From positions 96,363,237 through 96,427,236 of the forward strand of contig CM046878.1 in assembly GCA_025667525.1 (NCBI GenBank): DNA of 64,000 bases, in the 5' to 3' direction. Under the pieces are notes generated by a model. The model did not search any database and was not told where the DNA came from. It worked only from the letters and a program-made list of their open reading frames with translations. Below are positions 1-12,804 of the stretch, piece after piece (within the stretch, counting starts at the first letter, position 1; the number at the start of each line of letters is the position of its first letter). Position numbers and translations under genes: made by a program. This DNA is from Glebionis coronaria. Its lineage: Eukaryota > Streptophyta > Magnoliopsida > Asterales > Asteraceae.

Positions 1-2596
1 GTAGATCTCTTCCTCTTCCCAACTGGTTCCTTCTTAACAGTAGCTTCTTTCTTAATAGCAGATGGTTCTTTTTTAATAGCAGCACTAGACTTTTGTGAAG
101 GAGCTTTTGACTTTGTCATTGCACTAGTTCTTGGTTTTTTTTCAGCGACAGGAGGTGACGCAGATCCTTTATGACCTATAGATTTCTGACGCTTGTTTGT
201 ATCACGTTGAACTGCAAAAAGTAAGAACACAAATCAGTTAAGTACTAAGAAGTTACAAATACAAAAAAACATATGCATGATTTAACATAAATCATGCATG
301 ATTTAACATAAATCATGCATGATTTAACAAACATGATTCATGAAGAATCATGCATGATTCATGAAGAATCATGCATGATTCTTCATGAATCATGCATGAT
401 TCTTCATGAATCATGCATGATTCTTCATGAAAACAAATACACAGCTATCTAAAAAAATTTCTATCTTCGTGATTAATTTCTTCAAAAACTGAACATAATA
501 AACGTCGATCAACTTTACATAAATCTCTTTACATGAACTACGCATAACACCTCAACACTCCTCATATCTTCCAAACACCCAAAACACAATAATAAGATCA
601 TTCTCGCAAACGACCACTTTATCAATCCATACATACACATATCTCCTACACAGTAACATCACTTATTAGTCCATACCACAAACAACTCCATTTCCTGTTT
701 CCTATAACTGCATCGACTACCAATCTACAATATCATCAATCTGTAACAGACCAACGAAAATATCTAACCTGCATTATGTCATTCTACGCTCATTTTGTTA
801 GGTCGTAATTTATTCTAAAATCTATATTACAAAATCATAAACAAGCTTTTAAAACCCAAACTTATTACAGCCAACAAACAAACACTCATTTAACCCATCT
901 AACTACAAAGAGTAACCGACTAACCATAATCTAACAACTCGATAAACACTAGCATCTTTACATGAATCACTTAACAGAAACCACGCATAACACCTAAACA
1001 CTCTTCATAAACAAGTCATTCTCGCAAATGACGAATCATATCTCCTTACGCAGAAACATCACCCATTCGTCAAAAAACTTCATTTTCTGTAAATCCTGAT
1101 ATAATTTATCATTTGTACACAATAGTTTAGAAATTCGTAACTAGTGGCAAAAATATCCAAGATTACTACAACTTGACAATAAACATTACCAAACTTCACG
1201 TGATGCCCACCCTAGAGAAGACATTTGGACTGTTGTTGGTTAAAAGCAATGCATAGCATTGTCAGATTATTAAAGCAAGCTAATTTCCATCTCTCACTCT
1301 CTCGTCTCATATATAATACTGTAGGAACATTATTCCTCCATTTCATCTCTTTGTCTCTCGTTAAAACGCATACTCCACCATTTTTGTAAAATGTTTTCCT
1401 TCAAAAATTTGTGACACTCTCTTCACTTGTTAACTCAAATGGTGTTTAGACTCAGACGTACGTTTTCGACTCATTAAAACAAAGCATGGCATACTGGCAG
1501 ACCGGTTTGAAAAATGTTTTCGACACTATATAATTCCGACGACTATATATATCTGTCCCCCTCTCTCTCGTCGTCTATGATATTATACTCACTGTCTAAC
1601 CATTTCATTCTCTCTCTCTCTCGTGTACAAACAAGCTGCAATAACCATCGATTGAAAAAAGACACATTTTTGAAAACCCATTTTTGGAAAACACTCTTGC
1701 GTTTCAAACTCACAAAACGTTTTCCCTCCAAGACTTGTGTACTATCCTCTCATCTCTCTCTTTATAAAACAATATATATTTACTACATCCCTCCAACACA
1801 TTTCATATATATATGGTACTTCATCTCTCTCGGTTTACAAAGCACAAAACAAAACCAAATTGCCTTATCTCTCTCCTTCATTAAACCATGAACATCACAG
1901 ACCTCAAAAACCATTTACGACACGATATTATTCTGATGCTCAACACTCGATGTAAAAGATTTTGACTCAACAAGGCTTCACCGTAAAACCACATGAGCTC
2001 TCATCTCACGTTTGCTATATCTTATCCACGACTTAAAACTCAGTTTGGTACGCACCCATTAAGCTCGACACACACCAAATCACAGATACGCAATCAAAAT
2101 CACTGTCCAGTTTACTTTCGTCTAGCATTATTACTAATTTCTGATATAAACCTAAACAACTTCATATCATCAATCAAAAATCGCTCGCAAAATACACCTA
2201 ACCATTAAAACCTAGCTACATTGAAAGTAAAACAACATTTCATCATCAACTAGTCAATAAACAGTTAAACATAAATCAACTAATAAACAACCAGTAAATT
2301 AAAAAAAAGCATAGAAACAAAAAATAAGCATAAAAATAAGCCTAAAATCATAAAAATAAGCCTAATTAACAACCAGTAAATTAAAGCTATTAATAACAAA
2401 AAGAAGCCTAAAAATCTTTAAAAAAAGCACAAAAACAGAAATAAACATAAAAATAAGCAATATAAACTCAAAAATAAGCATAAAACAATTAAAAATAAAA
2501 ATGAAAAGTATTAGGGTTTCAATCGGAAATGGAGTTTAAAGCAATATAAACTCGATTACCAGGAGCCAGTCCGCTTTTTTTAGGAATAGAATCCAT
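1..2596 (-). CDS. Basic Lys/Ser-rich protein, 5' part (two exons)
   Basis: Two minus-strand exons are inferred. Exon 1 (2596-2560) starts MDSIPKKSGLAP and ends at a GT donor (2559-2558). Exon 2 begins at 211 after a pyrimidine-rich TTTTTGCAG acceptor and stays open to the window edge. Exon 1 is 37 nt and exon 2 begins with two bases completing the split codon, so the phases agree. The exon 2 product is rich in Lys, Ser and Ala, with short repeats around IKKEP and VKKEP and a KRKR cluster that looks like a nuclear localisation signal. I do not recognise the family. The roughly 2.35-kb intron holds a palindromic repeat array. The upstream DNA resembles the right end of the inverted-repeat element near 42.8 kb, so this may be a transposon gene rather than a host gene. 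The 3' part lies outside the window. Confidence 0.45.
273..430. repeat. Palindromic ATGCATGATT array in intron
   Basis: Short tandem and inverted units of the type atgcatgatttaacataa and catgattcatgaagaat alternate here. Because catgcatg is itself palindromic, successive units face each other and the tract can fold into several hairpins. It lies in the large intron of the minus-strand gene, about 60 bp upstream of its second exon. Confidence 0.8.
1260..1960. repeat. CT-rich, diverged repeat region
   Basis: Runs of tctctctc recur together with a short block related to aaaacgttttccctccaa near 1385, 1507 and 1716, which suggests decayed tandem repeats. Short open frames here are low-complexity and show no domain. 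The region lies inside the inferred intron of the minus-strand gene. Confidence 0.4.
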
Positions 2597-2950
2597 CTCT
2601 GATCGATTGTTAGGGTTTCAATCGGAGATGGAGTTTAAATCATGATCGGAGATCGATTGGAGAGTGATTGGGGGTGGAGGATATGATTGGGGGTGGTGGT
2701 GGTGGTGGCGGCGGAGATGATTGGGGGTGGTGGTGGCGTAGATGATTGGTGGCGGTGGTGGCGATTAAGATTGGGGGAGCAGGGGAGTGGAAGATGAAGA
2801 TAAAATGAGATTGGGGGGAGCGGGGAGTGAAAGAAAAGAGATGGGGGAACGAGTTTTTTTTTTTTTTTAATTTAATCTGGACCGTTAGATGTAAATAAAA
2901 TGGATGGCTAAGATGAGTCCATTGGGACTTTGCTAAAAAGTGGGACTATG
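2597..2950 (-). promoter_or_regulatory. Upstream region of minus-strand gene, G-rich minisatellite
   Basis: Upstream of the ATG at 2596 lie two copies of a tagggtttcaatcgga block (about 2513 and 2611), a GGTGG/GATTGGGGG minisatellite (about 2660-2800) and a 15-nt T run (2854-2868). The outer edge contains ccattgggactttgctaaaaa. This resembles ttcattaggactttgataaa at about 42,813 at the edge of another repeat-rich element. No clear TATA box was found, so promoter function is inferred from position only. Confidence 0.3.
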
Positions 2951-3169
2951 TTGAACTTTTGGCATTACTTAACTGTTATTGCATTCGATTACCAAACATT
3001 CAAATTTCTATAAGATGTGAGGCATGTTTACTATTAATCAGTTCAGAAAAAAATATGGAGTTAGTGATGTAAAGGAAGTAATATATTATAGTTAAAACAG
3101 CTGGTTCACAAGTTAGTGTGAGAACAATAGAAAAAACTACACACATATAATACTAGAGTAATCAAAAGT

Positions 3170-3480
3170 GGGCGGTGGCTGAATACTAGTCAAAGGTTCA
3201 AAGAATAATAAGGATTATGAACAGAAACTAATAATAAATCATTGATTAGACAGCTGTTACATGAGCAACTGACAGAAGTATTGAACAAGCAATGGACATA
3301 CGAGAATACTTGGAAGAAGGTAGTGTTGGCAGCTAAGTAAAGCAATCTGAAATATTACATATCGAGGGTATAAAAGCACGCGGTTTATCGACTTTTCTTG
3401 AGATGAACACAAAATCCAAAGGTCTAATTCATTTCTTTTGTCTCCCAAACATATACAAAATGACATAATTTCAGGAAGTT
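3170..3480. repeat. Copy of PMEI-gene upstream segment (no gene)
   Basis: The segment with cagctgttacatgagcaactgacagaagtat and the following aagcaatggacata matches blocks upstream of PMEI copies at about 29,010-29,330 and 36,480-36,770, with a weaker match at 34,890-35,060. No PMEI reading frame accompanies this copy. A further shared block at 3740-3900 (gagatccaagttagtacttgtggtatac) matches sequence downstream of the PMEI copies. It is a relic of the tandem duplication that built the cluster. Confidence 0.65.
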
Positions 3481-4490
3481 GTTGGCAGTAAATTAGGCAT
3501 ACCGTGAAGGAAACTCAATAAGGTGAAGCTAAGTATTTAATTTATAATGTCAACACCTAAAACTCAATGATTGAAAGTGTAAGGATTTGTGTGGTTTTGG
3601 TAATAAAATCTAAAGCAGCTCTGGTAGATAAAAAGGTGAATTCTAAGGATAAATATCGAGATTAGAAGATAAATGGTAACTTTTGGAGATTTAATAATGA
3701 AAACTAAAAATTTAAATAAATTCAATACAAGAGCCCATTGGACTAAATTAGTAGCACCTGAGTTGTTCAAGAAAATCACATTACCAATGAATTAATTAAT
3801 ATCCCATTGCTTGAGATCCAAGTTAGTACTTGTGGTATACTAAAAACTGATTCTTCCATGAAACTTGCAAACTAAAGTTTGGATACAATCATACAAGTGA
3901 TTAAAAAGGTGAATTATAAGAATAAATATTTAGACTAGATGGTCAAATGTTCATAACTATCCCTCTTTAGAGTAAAAGGTGTCACGAAGAACTCACTCCT
4001 TTTCACTTGTGCTACCTCAGCGTCATATCATCTCAACTAACCAAAACAAAAAACCAACTAAACACCCCCTCACTCACAACTAGTCTCTCTCCTCTTCACT
4101 TGGGTCCCACCACTCAGCATTTTTATTTCTTTTTTCATTTTTCACACAAAATAAAATTTTATTTCATAAAATTAAAAATTAAAAATACTTCAAATAAAAA
4201 TAAAAATACTTAAAAAAAATACAAATACGAAAAAAGCACAATACGAAAAAAAAAAGATATAAAATACGGTCGAAAATTTCGTTCATCATCTTTCATAAAT
4301 CTCTATAACCACCAAACAAATTATTTTTTTTCCGATTTTTAACAACAACAACGATACTCAATCCCGTCAAAACAGAGTTAGCTTATAAAAAAACAACTCA
4401 CCAAACACTCTCTGATCTTCTTTCTTTGAGTCTTCACCTATACATACACCACATTGTATCTATATATAAAAAAAAATAAAAAAAAATAAT

Positions 4491-4494
<4 letters not shown>

Positions 4495-4557
<63 letters not shown>
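4495..4557. repeat. (AT)n microsatellite, left part
   Basis: About 31 AT dinucleotides. The tract ends exactly where a Helitron-like 5' terminus begins. A second, longer (AT)n tract starts right after the matching 3' terminus at 18,281. The two are read here as one microsatellite split by an insertion. Confidence 0.9.
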
Positions 4558-4560
<3 letters not shown>

Positions 4561-4746
4561 TTACATTATATATAACAGGAGGGAAATGCCACATAAGCAG
4601 TTTTTAATCCATGTCATCAATTTTATTTTTAGAATTTTTTATTTTTTTTACCAATTTTCGATTTTATAAACAATTTTCGTTTAGCAGCCATATACCATTA
4701 TTTTTTTCCTCCAATTTTTTTGTTTCCAGAAAAATTGCTACCTAAT

Positions 4747-4832
4747 AAAAAAAGTAACTTACAATGGTTCGAACCTTAGACCTGTTATTTGTATACTTTT
4801 TGCCTAACCACTAGAGCAACGTCTTTTTTGTT
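4747..4832 (-). mobile_element. tRNA-derived SINE-like fragment
   Basis: On the minus strand an A-box-like TGCTCTAGTGG (4820-4808) is followed about 35 nt later by a B box GGTTCGAACC (4775-4766), then an A/T-rich stretch. This is the RNA polymerase III promoter layout of a tRNA-derived SINE. It does not fold into a complete tRNA that I can see. No target duplication was identified. Confidence 0.4.
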
Positions 4833-6860
4833 TCATACTTTATAAGCTAATATATTTAAATTCATGTAAATTATTTCTTAATATTAAACACCCATAAATA
4901 TCATATTATATGAACCACAAACCCTACTTTACTTTAACGAAACAAAAATACAGAAACGGTTGCCACAAACCCTACTTCATCTCAAAGAAAAAAAGGAACG
5001 TTTAAAGAATGCATGATGATAAGGTGCATTTATTTTTTTATGAGTTATTATTTAGTATATATAGCAGGTTGCCTTTATCAAACCGTGTAACACATTCTAT
5101 TAACTTTTACCCGTTCCAGATTTAGTTTAAATTACTTATTTGTTTATGTATTAAATTAGATGTTTACACAGGACGAAAGGGTTAACTTAATGCTGTAAAC
5201 CCTAATATTCGTATCTTAATTGTTTGAGCTAGACACAGCGGTATAACCCTTAAAATAATTCATTCAGTTTGTTTTGCCCTTTTATCTAAAGCCTACTATC
5301 ATTCACGTGTCCTTTCCCACAGCTATAATTATGGTTTGTTTTCATATCCACAGTCATTATATGGCTGGAACAGTGTACCAAGTCGCAACAAGGTTTTGGT
5401 TATTGGATCGTAAACAGTGTATGTATTGCTTTTATGTTATATATGGCGATACATCAATAATAATGCCCTCATGTGTTTGTAAATTCAGGGTATTATTTAT
5501 ACAGGTTTTGCATTGTTAGTTGTATTTGACAACATTGTGGAGTAATTAAGTGATTTGTCAGGCATGAGTAAAAATAATAAAAGTGTATATCTTTTTTTCT
5601 ATTATGCTATCTTTGTCATCAAAATATATGTTTAAGATATATAGTAGCAAGCCTCTGATTTAATTTTTATATATTGAGCATCTACTAAGGTAACTTTTTT
5701 TTATTGAATCTAATTATGTTCGCCCATCACTTTATGGTAAGACGAATTAGAAAAGTTTCATATAGTTTTATTGATTATGATTTTATTTTTCTGATTGATT
5801 TTACTTTTAGTTATGATTTGGTTGAGAACATATAAAATTCATATGTTTCTATTTATTAAGGTACGTTTGAACTTCAATTCCAGTTTTAATTACTACGTAC
5901 TATATTAATTCGCTTAATCAAACCTTCATATGTCGTTTCCAGTATGAGTTAAGGCAACCTTAACCGATATAAGAAAACGCGCAGTCGGTGCTGCTGATCA
6001 TCATCCTGGTTTATTGTGTTGCAATCGGTGCTGTTGACCCTAATCAGGTTGTCTTTTACATTCAAATTTGTATGAGTTAATAGTTACTATTTATGACATT
6101 CTACTAATATACTATATTTTACTTAGATCTTTATCTTTTTGTTTAGAATAGGGGATTTCACTACATTTTCCATGACTACTTCGAGTCGGAGAGAACAAGG
6201 GTCCAAACAAGCTAAATCTTCATACCAAGTGAGAAAAAATGTATTTGCGTTTCATGGTCTTTACATATGTATTAATAACTCCTGTAATTTGGCGGCTTAG
6301 ACGACTAAGATCCTATCTTGAATCATGAAGCAGTCGTTTACCCCAAATCGCAGATGTTTTATGTGAGTCATTAAGGTATTTATAAGGTATTTATGTGTAG
6401 GGATCGGATGCCTGTTTATTTTAAAACTGCCAGTGTCAATTATTGACTCATATTCATCAATGAGATCATAAAAAATACATAGTCCCTTTTCAACCTAATC
6501 TGTTTTTAGACTATATGCCATGTTTATGTTTTGTACTTCTGTTTCTACCATGCACACCTGACTTCAGTATTATTGCGTGTACCTTCTACAGAAATTTTTA
6601 TGTCAGTTATATTATTGTTATTGTTATATTGTACATGTCAAGAGTTCAATAAATTTCATTTAAAACAAGCACATATACACTTAAATATGCATTTTCAAAC
6701 ACTAAATCTGATTTGAAATTGATATATTGAAGCACATGTTTATTGCGGGTTATTTGTTCGGTTCGTTACAATGAGCAGCCGATATATTTCTCAACAATTA
6801 TTGATTTGAGTTTGGGTTACAATGAGTGTTTTCATTGGTATACAGGGTGTTCGTCAATAA
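4833..6860. other. AT-rich stretch without a recognised gene
   Basis: Short open frames only, none with a recognisable domain. Parts such as 5950-6060 (repeated cggtgctg-tgat wording) could be decayed exons of captured genes but no family can be named. Confidence 0.5.
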
Positions 6861-7008
6861 TGCACGAACTGTGGTGTTAGTATGAGGGAATGTCATTAGG
6901 AATTGCAAATGTTATGATGATGATGCACTGAATAGTTCAATTCAGTTCCAGTGTCACGAATGTGGTATTTGCAGTTTGGTTAAGCTGAATGCTTTTGAAT
7001 GTGATGGG
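6861..7008 (+). pseudogene. CHY/CTCHY zinc-finger (MIEL1/RZFP34-like) fragment
   Basis: In one frame 6861-6896 reads CTNCGVSMRECH and then hits TAG (6897-6899). One base out of phase, 6901-7008 reads NCKCYDDDALNSS followed by QFQCHECGICSLVKLNAFECDG. The Cys/His spacing and the CK(F/C)YDDD plus CHECGIC wording are characteristic of the CTCHY zinc finger of plant CHY-RING E3 ubiquitin ligases related to MIEL1 and RCHY1. The intact family has a CHY finger before it and a RING finger after it; neither could be read here. The stop and the frame change make it a pseudogene. It lies in the same orientation as the helicase and kinase fragments downstream, consistent with capture by the surrounding Helitron. 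Confidence 0.55.
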
Positions 7009-7029
7009 TACCTTTCCTTGATATTCTAG

Positions 7030-8312
7030 GGGCGCGCCACACAAAAGTATCCCTCGAGAACTCAATAGTCATCTCTTCACCAGAGGTTTGTTGGTATTAG
7101 TTTTACTTTTGCAAATATCCATATTAGACAATGTGGTAAACCGTCAAATATGTCCAAGGTACTCGACACTTATCTATGTACATTATATTATTTTACCGGG
7201 GAGTTACCCCTTTACCCAAAAAAAATGTTACAGATCAAATTTGTTAATTTTGGATATTGCAGTTAGCAAATGACGTTTTAGACGTTCTAATTTAGAAAAA
7301 AGAAACAGTATAAGGTGGGATATATTATTCTACTCATTAATTTTTTTTCTTGAATTTTACTAAATTCGCTTGATATTTATGCAGGTTTTGATTTTTGGAT
7401 CCCCAAGCTCAACAATACATGCTACTGTATACAAGCGTTTATCTTCTTATATGGGGCGAGGCTGCTAATTTGCGGTTCTTCCATAATGTCTTGCTTATAT
7501 TTTTCACCATGTAAATTGAACACAGATACTATTAATCCATAATGGAGTATGATCATACTTAAAGATGTTACATAACAGATTTCGGATACTGCAGTTGACA
7601 GATGGCTTTGGAATTGGAACATTGTAACATGTCAGTCCAAGAAAGAAGGAAATGGTAAGAGTTTTTTTGTGAGCTCGGGGTTATTAAGGTTTATAATTAT
7701 TATGCATAGCAAGATTTAGTGAAAGACTGATGTGGGATCACACATGTATGTTTGATTAATGGTCTTACTTATATTAGAAGAGCCGCAACAGGGCAATATT
7801 GCTGGATTATGTTGGGATGGTACTGCCTCAAAATTCGATTATTTAGACACCAAGTAAAGAAGTTATATCAATCTTGAATAGACTGTCAGTCGGGAGATCC
7901 AAATAATAAAGACTTTATTGTTAGTGGAAGATGTACAGAAAGAGCTTAAGCAAAGTGTTTGCTCCTTGCAAAAATCTTGGAATTGCAGCCGAACATGGTT
8001 ACTTCATGAGGTGCGTTTCCTAGCTAGCTGTCATTTGTATTTATATTTTTTTTCCACCATAAAATTTGGTTATTTCAATCGAATTGATAAATTCGGTTAG
8101 ATTAGACCAGCAAAGACAATGTGGCAAATTCAACGTTCTACTTATGAATGGGTCAGTTTGGACTGTGTCTGATCTCAATCAAGTCAATATCATTTTTGTA
8201 AGCTAAATTGGAATATGTCAAATTGGTTGAATAGGTTCAATGCCATGAAAAGTTTCAATATACATACAACCTCCCGGAGTGTATATTGAGAAATTTATAG
8301 TAATATCAAAAT
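7030..8312. other. Intergenic or intron remnant, no recognised gene
   Basis: AT-rich sequence with short frames. The frame at 7918-8010 might be an upstream part of the helicase fragment, but no conserved motif supports that. Confidence 0.4.
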
Positions 8313-9908
8313 TATCCCGATAAGAGGAAAGTCACATTCTCAACCAATCTTGCTGAGACCTCTTTAGACATTCTAGGAGTCAAGTTTGTTGTTGGCTCTG
8401 GAATGTTCAAAGAGAATCCTTTCGATCCCGAAACTTGCATTATTGTTCTTAGAGTTTGCAAAATTAGTCAAAGTTTGTTAAATCAACGAGCCGGACGTGC
8501 TGGAAGAACCCAACCAGGGAAATGTTATCGGCTTATAGTGAGAGTGACTTCCAATCCATGTCATCTCATCAAGAGCCTGAAATCCATAGGGTTAATCTTG
8601 GTATTTCAGTTCTTAGAATTCTAGCTCTTGCGATTCATCATGTTGAGGATTTCGATTTCATTGATGAAGCTTGTTATGCAGCTATCGAGACTGCAATCAA
8701 AAGTCCTATCCAGTTGGGAGCCGTAGCACTCAGAAATGGTGTTCATAAGTTGACCAAAGACGGTAAAATGTTGGTGAAGCTAGGGATTGAACCTAGGCTC
8801 GGTAAAATGATTCTGAAATCCTTTGAAAATCATTTGGAACGAAAAGGGTTGGTTGTAGGTGAGGTTATGGCAAATTTAAGCAGCATATTTTGTAGAGTCG
8901 ATGATGAAGAAGATAAGCAAAAAATCCGATTGCCTGAAAATCCAGTTCTGCCATAAAAATGGCGATTTGTTTACTTTTCTTTCGGTTATAGAAAATGGGA
9001 ATGTGTTCCACTTGATCAGAGAAATCACTGGTGTTGGTAAAATAGCATAAATGCAAGATCTATGCGCAGACAAGAACCTGTTCAGGAAATGGAAAACTGT
9101 CTTTGACAAGAGCTCAATCATTATCTTGACTCACTGGCGGTGGAATCCAGAAGGCATAGACGATTATGATAAAAATCCTTAAAGATATTATACTCTCGGC
9201 TTTAGCTCTAAACGCTGCTATATATACGGGGAATAATAATCTTTGTTATGAAGTGGCATCAACCGGAAGTCATGTTCAGTTGCATCCGTCATGCTCTCTA
9301 CTGATGTTTGGTGAAGAAACAAACTGGGTAGTGTTCGGCGAAATTGTTGCAACGCCCAATCAGTACTTGGTGTGTGTTACTTTTATTTACTTTGATACTA
9401 TGAAAAATCTTTCTCCACCTTCATTTGATATCTCAGAGACTGACAGTTTGAAACTACATTTGAAGGTGTTAATGGGGTTCGGAACTGCGTTACTGAAACG
9501 GTTTTGTGAGAAGTCAAGCTCAGGATTAAGATATATTCAGTCACACATCAGGGATGCAATTAATGACGATCGTGTCAGGCTTGATGTATCTGTTGACCAC
9601 AATGCAGTCAATTTATATGCATCACAAGAACACATGGAATGGGTTTCCGAGTATGTAAATTCGGTTTTTGAGTGTGAACCAAAGTGGTTGCATAATGATT
9701 CTTTGGAGAAATGTTTGTATCATGGCCGACACGTCTCGGCACCTGTAGCTTTTTTGGCGCTGGTGGTGCTGAAATAAAGCATTTGGAACTTGAAAATAAA
9801 TGTCTGAAAGTTGATATATTTCTTCATGGTCCAAATGATGTTCAAGAGAAAGAGCCTTTGGGTTTTTTGGAGACACACACATCTGCCAACATTTTTATTG
9901 TTTCGTAA
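8313..9908 (+). pseudogene. DEAH-box helicase (DEAH11/12-type, IBR-helicase family) fragment
   Basis: The translation begins YQNYPDKRKV and contains helicase motif V (TNLAETS, about 8343) and motif VI (NQRAGRAGR, about 8480). It continues through the ratchet and OB-fold-like C-terminal region (QEPEIHRVNLG, KLGIEPRLGKMIL, SSIFCRV, QLHPSCSLL, WVVFGE, QYLVCVT, LYHGR). This order matches the plant proteins that join a DEAH helicase to an IBR zinc-finger domain, such as Arabidopsis At5g10370 and At4g01020. The upstream motifs I-III and the downstream IBR part are missing. The frame shifts near 8533, 8918, 9172 and 9757, and TAA occurs in the recovered frame near 9048. It cannot encode a helicase. 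It lies within the putative Helitron and in the same direction as its other captured pieces. Confidence 0.85.
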
Positions 9909-10681
9909 TCATAATTAGCAAATCATTTTAATAAGAAAATCTTTTGGAAATGCACAAACAGTAGTTTTTGCAGGTTGTTTGAACACAAAACAAAAAATTG
10001 TCCTGGTCAACCCTGTCCCCTTTTAAGTGTTTGCCTAATGCACCCATCTTTCCACATTTACTACATATTGAAACAGTTTGTTCACTTCTTTCCACTATTT
10101 TTTGCGGCTCAATTCTTGCTCACCCAAAGTTGTTTTGGATAAAAGATTGCTCTTTTCTGCTATTTTCCATCTTTTTTTCTCATCGTTGTTCTCATCAAGA
10201 AATAACTGATTGTGTAATTTCTAATAACTGATTACTTAATTATGACACTATTTTTGAGCATAAGCCTAGAGATCATGATGGCAATGCTACCTATACTGGA
10301 GTTTCAAATTAATCTTTTTGATTATGTCTTCATTTTTAATTTGCACGGTATGGGTGAAAGATGCAAGTTTTAATATACGTGGGTTTGTCTTTGTAATGTA
10401 CTTATCGCTTCTAGGATATAAGAGAAGAAGTATGTCAATTTGTAGCCACTGTCAAGAAAAATGCTACTAGAACGTCTATGTTCCAGACAACTTAAAGTTT
10501 TAAGATATGATATATGTGAAATGTATGAAAATATGATGCTGCATCACTTCCTTATGGGTATTTATAAGTGTGAGAATCTATTTAGATCTTGGTATACTCT
10601 AACATAAAGAACTGGCGTCCTGCTGTCTATGTTTGTTCATGTACATCATCTGATGAGAAGTTTTGTATTTTATGTTTATAG
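9909..10681. other. No recognised gene
   Basis: AT-rich sequence; the short open frame near 9998-10,231 shows no domain. It may be intron or downstream sequence of the helicase fragment. Confidence 0.4.
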
Positions 10682-10780
10682 GTGGTCTGGACATGTGGAA
10701 TGGGAAAATATGTGGCCAGAGTAGTGATTTTGGATGGATGCATATGGCCGAGCCTGTAGTGATGGGCATTGAGATTCCTG
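10682..10780 (+). pseudogene. Exon-like fragment, family unknown
   Basis: A 99-nt open stretch reading GLDMWNGKICGQSSDFGWMH and on to VVMGIEIPG is bordered by a TTTATAG acceptor and a GT donor. The wording looks protein-like, but I cannot name the family. It lies between the helicase and kinase fragments on the same strand, so it may be another captured exon. A second possible exon end (LGSLPRHPAAKILYDALSEL, then a stop) occurs near 11,240-11,310. Confidence 0.3.
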
Positions 10781-11319
10781 GTTAGTATATAAAACACCCA
10801 GTATGGTAAGTCCGACCACCTTCTGATAATGTCTAAGAACCATACATAAATAATATTCGGAATTTATCATAAGTTTTATTTTTTTTTCGTGTATCCTCCT
10901 TTGATTGTTACACTTTTTTAATCCTGTAACTTATAGTGCATAGATGATATACGAGAATCACAAAATATACTGCGTAGATGATATGCGAGAATCACAAAAC
11001 AGTATACCTCGCATAGCTAAAGGAGAGAAACAATAGACGTTTCATTGGTGGTTAAAAGTGAAAAAAGAAACTTTGTTACAGTAAACTCTTTATGCTCTCT
11101 GCTTGCAAGCACGAGTTTATTTGACATTTTGAGTTTATTTGCAGGTGCTTTTGTTGGAATTTCAATTTAAAGAAGCATGGTGACAACACAAATTGCAGAT
11201 TTTATGGTAACATGTCAATTAACATTAGAAATTCTTCTAGGTTCATTGCCTCGACATCCAGCTGCCAAGATTCTTTATGATGCACTCTCAGAATTGCATG
11301 AAAGCTGAGAGGTATTGAA

Positions 11320-12804
11320 TAATCCATTCTTCCTAAAATCGGCCATTTTAAATTATATTTAAAAGTGGCAAAAAATACGTGTTGGGTAAATGGTCTATAC
11401 TATCGGGTTCAAAGTAAGTAATTTTCTTATATGGGTTTAAATTGGACTGATAATAATAAGATATCTTATCCTGACGATGATAGATTGTTGACTGATTTGC
11501 TTTCTTTTTTATCTGATATCATAGAGTTTGAGGCATCTATTGTCCAATTATCAAGTTCTCGTCTAAAGGAGTAAAACGCTCCTTCGATGAGGATACCCAC
11601 AACAGGCGATGCTGAGGTTAAGCCTGACGTAATTCACTAACAAAAACTTCAATTGTATGGAACAATAAGATGCCAACTTGGGTCATGTAGAAAGGCATAG
11701 TAAGACACAAATATTTGAAGGCGGCACGAGTGAAGCTATCCTCACAAGTGTAACAGAATCTGAACATACTCTTATCAAATAAGAGTAGCGAGGTTTGTAC
11801 CTTCGTTATGTAATATTGATGTGTCTAAAATTTGATCGTCTGGATGGCTTATTAGAGGATGTTGCTACAGAGAGCAATTTAGTGCAAAAAAATATGTTAG
11901 AGTTATTTTATTCAGAAATTGAGGTTATCATTGTTATATTATATGTTGTACGGCTTAGAGTCGTCCCGTGCAAAATCTTTCGCGTTTTTGACCGGTTAGT
12001 CCGCTACTTAATCTGCCCATTTTTGGCTTAGAGTCGTGTCTACAATTTTAGTCACCTTTCCCTGATTCAAAATCAACTTGGATTGTTGTTCTCACTGCAT
12101 ATCTAGACCAAGTGCTAATATTTATTCAGTTTCTTTTATTATTGCGTAAAACAAAAGTATGACGATGGCGTCTAAAAGAAAGTACAAGACAGTTAGTATA
12201 GAGTATGATAAGTCATGAGTGGCTGAAATGGAGATTAAGATTCAGACCAAGCATAGGAGACTAGAAAGGGAGAATTGAAGATGTTGAACTCGCAGTTACA
12301 GATTATTAACTCCTTTTTATATAATCACAGGAAACGCATTTCAAGGTGTTCTTTTGTACGTACCATACATTATACTACTATATGTCTATTTCATGCTTTT
12401 TAATTAAAAATCATGATACCTGAAATGGCTGCCATTGGTATTCGTTCTCATTGGGTTTTGTGCCATTGATTATATGGGCATAAATTACAACAAAAATGGT
12501 ATGTTTTCTACAATTCTATCTCATTGATATTTGTATATAATGAACCATATAAACTTAAACATATGTCATTTTTAAGCTAGAAAATTGGACACTGAATGTA
12601 TATTTCTAATGTCATAGAATGATACAAAGACTATTGGGCACAATGACAATGAACTTGGCTGCGAAACTCTTACAGGCTCCAAAATTATTGAGAGCAAATT
12701 TGTAACGAAAAAAGATAGAAAAGAGGAAAGAGTCCTTAATCCAAATGGCAAGTTTTCTCTTTTACTTACGGCCATGCTTAGCCAAGGATTTGGGAACTAC
12801 AGTA
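11320..12804. other. Decayed sequence upstream of kinase fragment
   Basis: Several short open stretches occur (for example 12,160-12,300 and 12,590-12,790) without recognisable motifs. Some may be remnants of the N-terminal part of the receptor-kinase gene, but this is not shown by the sequence. Confidence 0.35.

Noticed and set aside
4766..4820. Complete tRNA gene
   Set aside because: Only A- and B-box-like motifs are present; acceptor and anticodon stems could not be formed.
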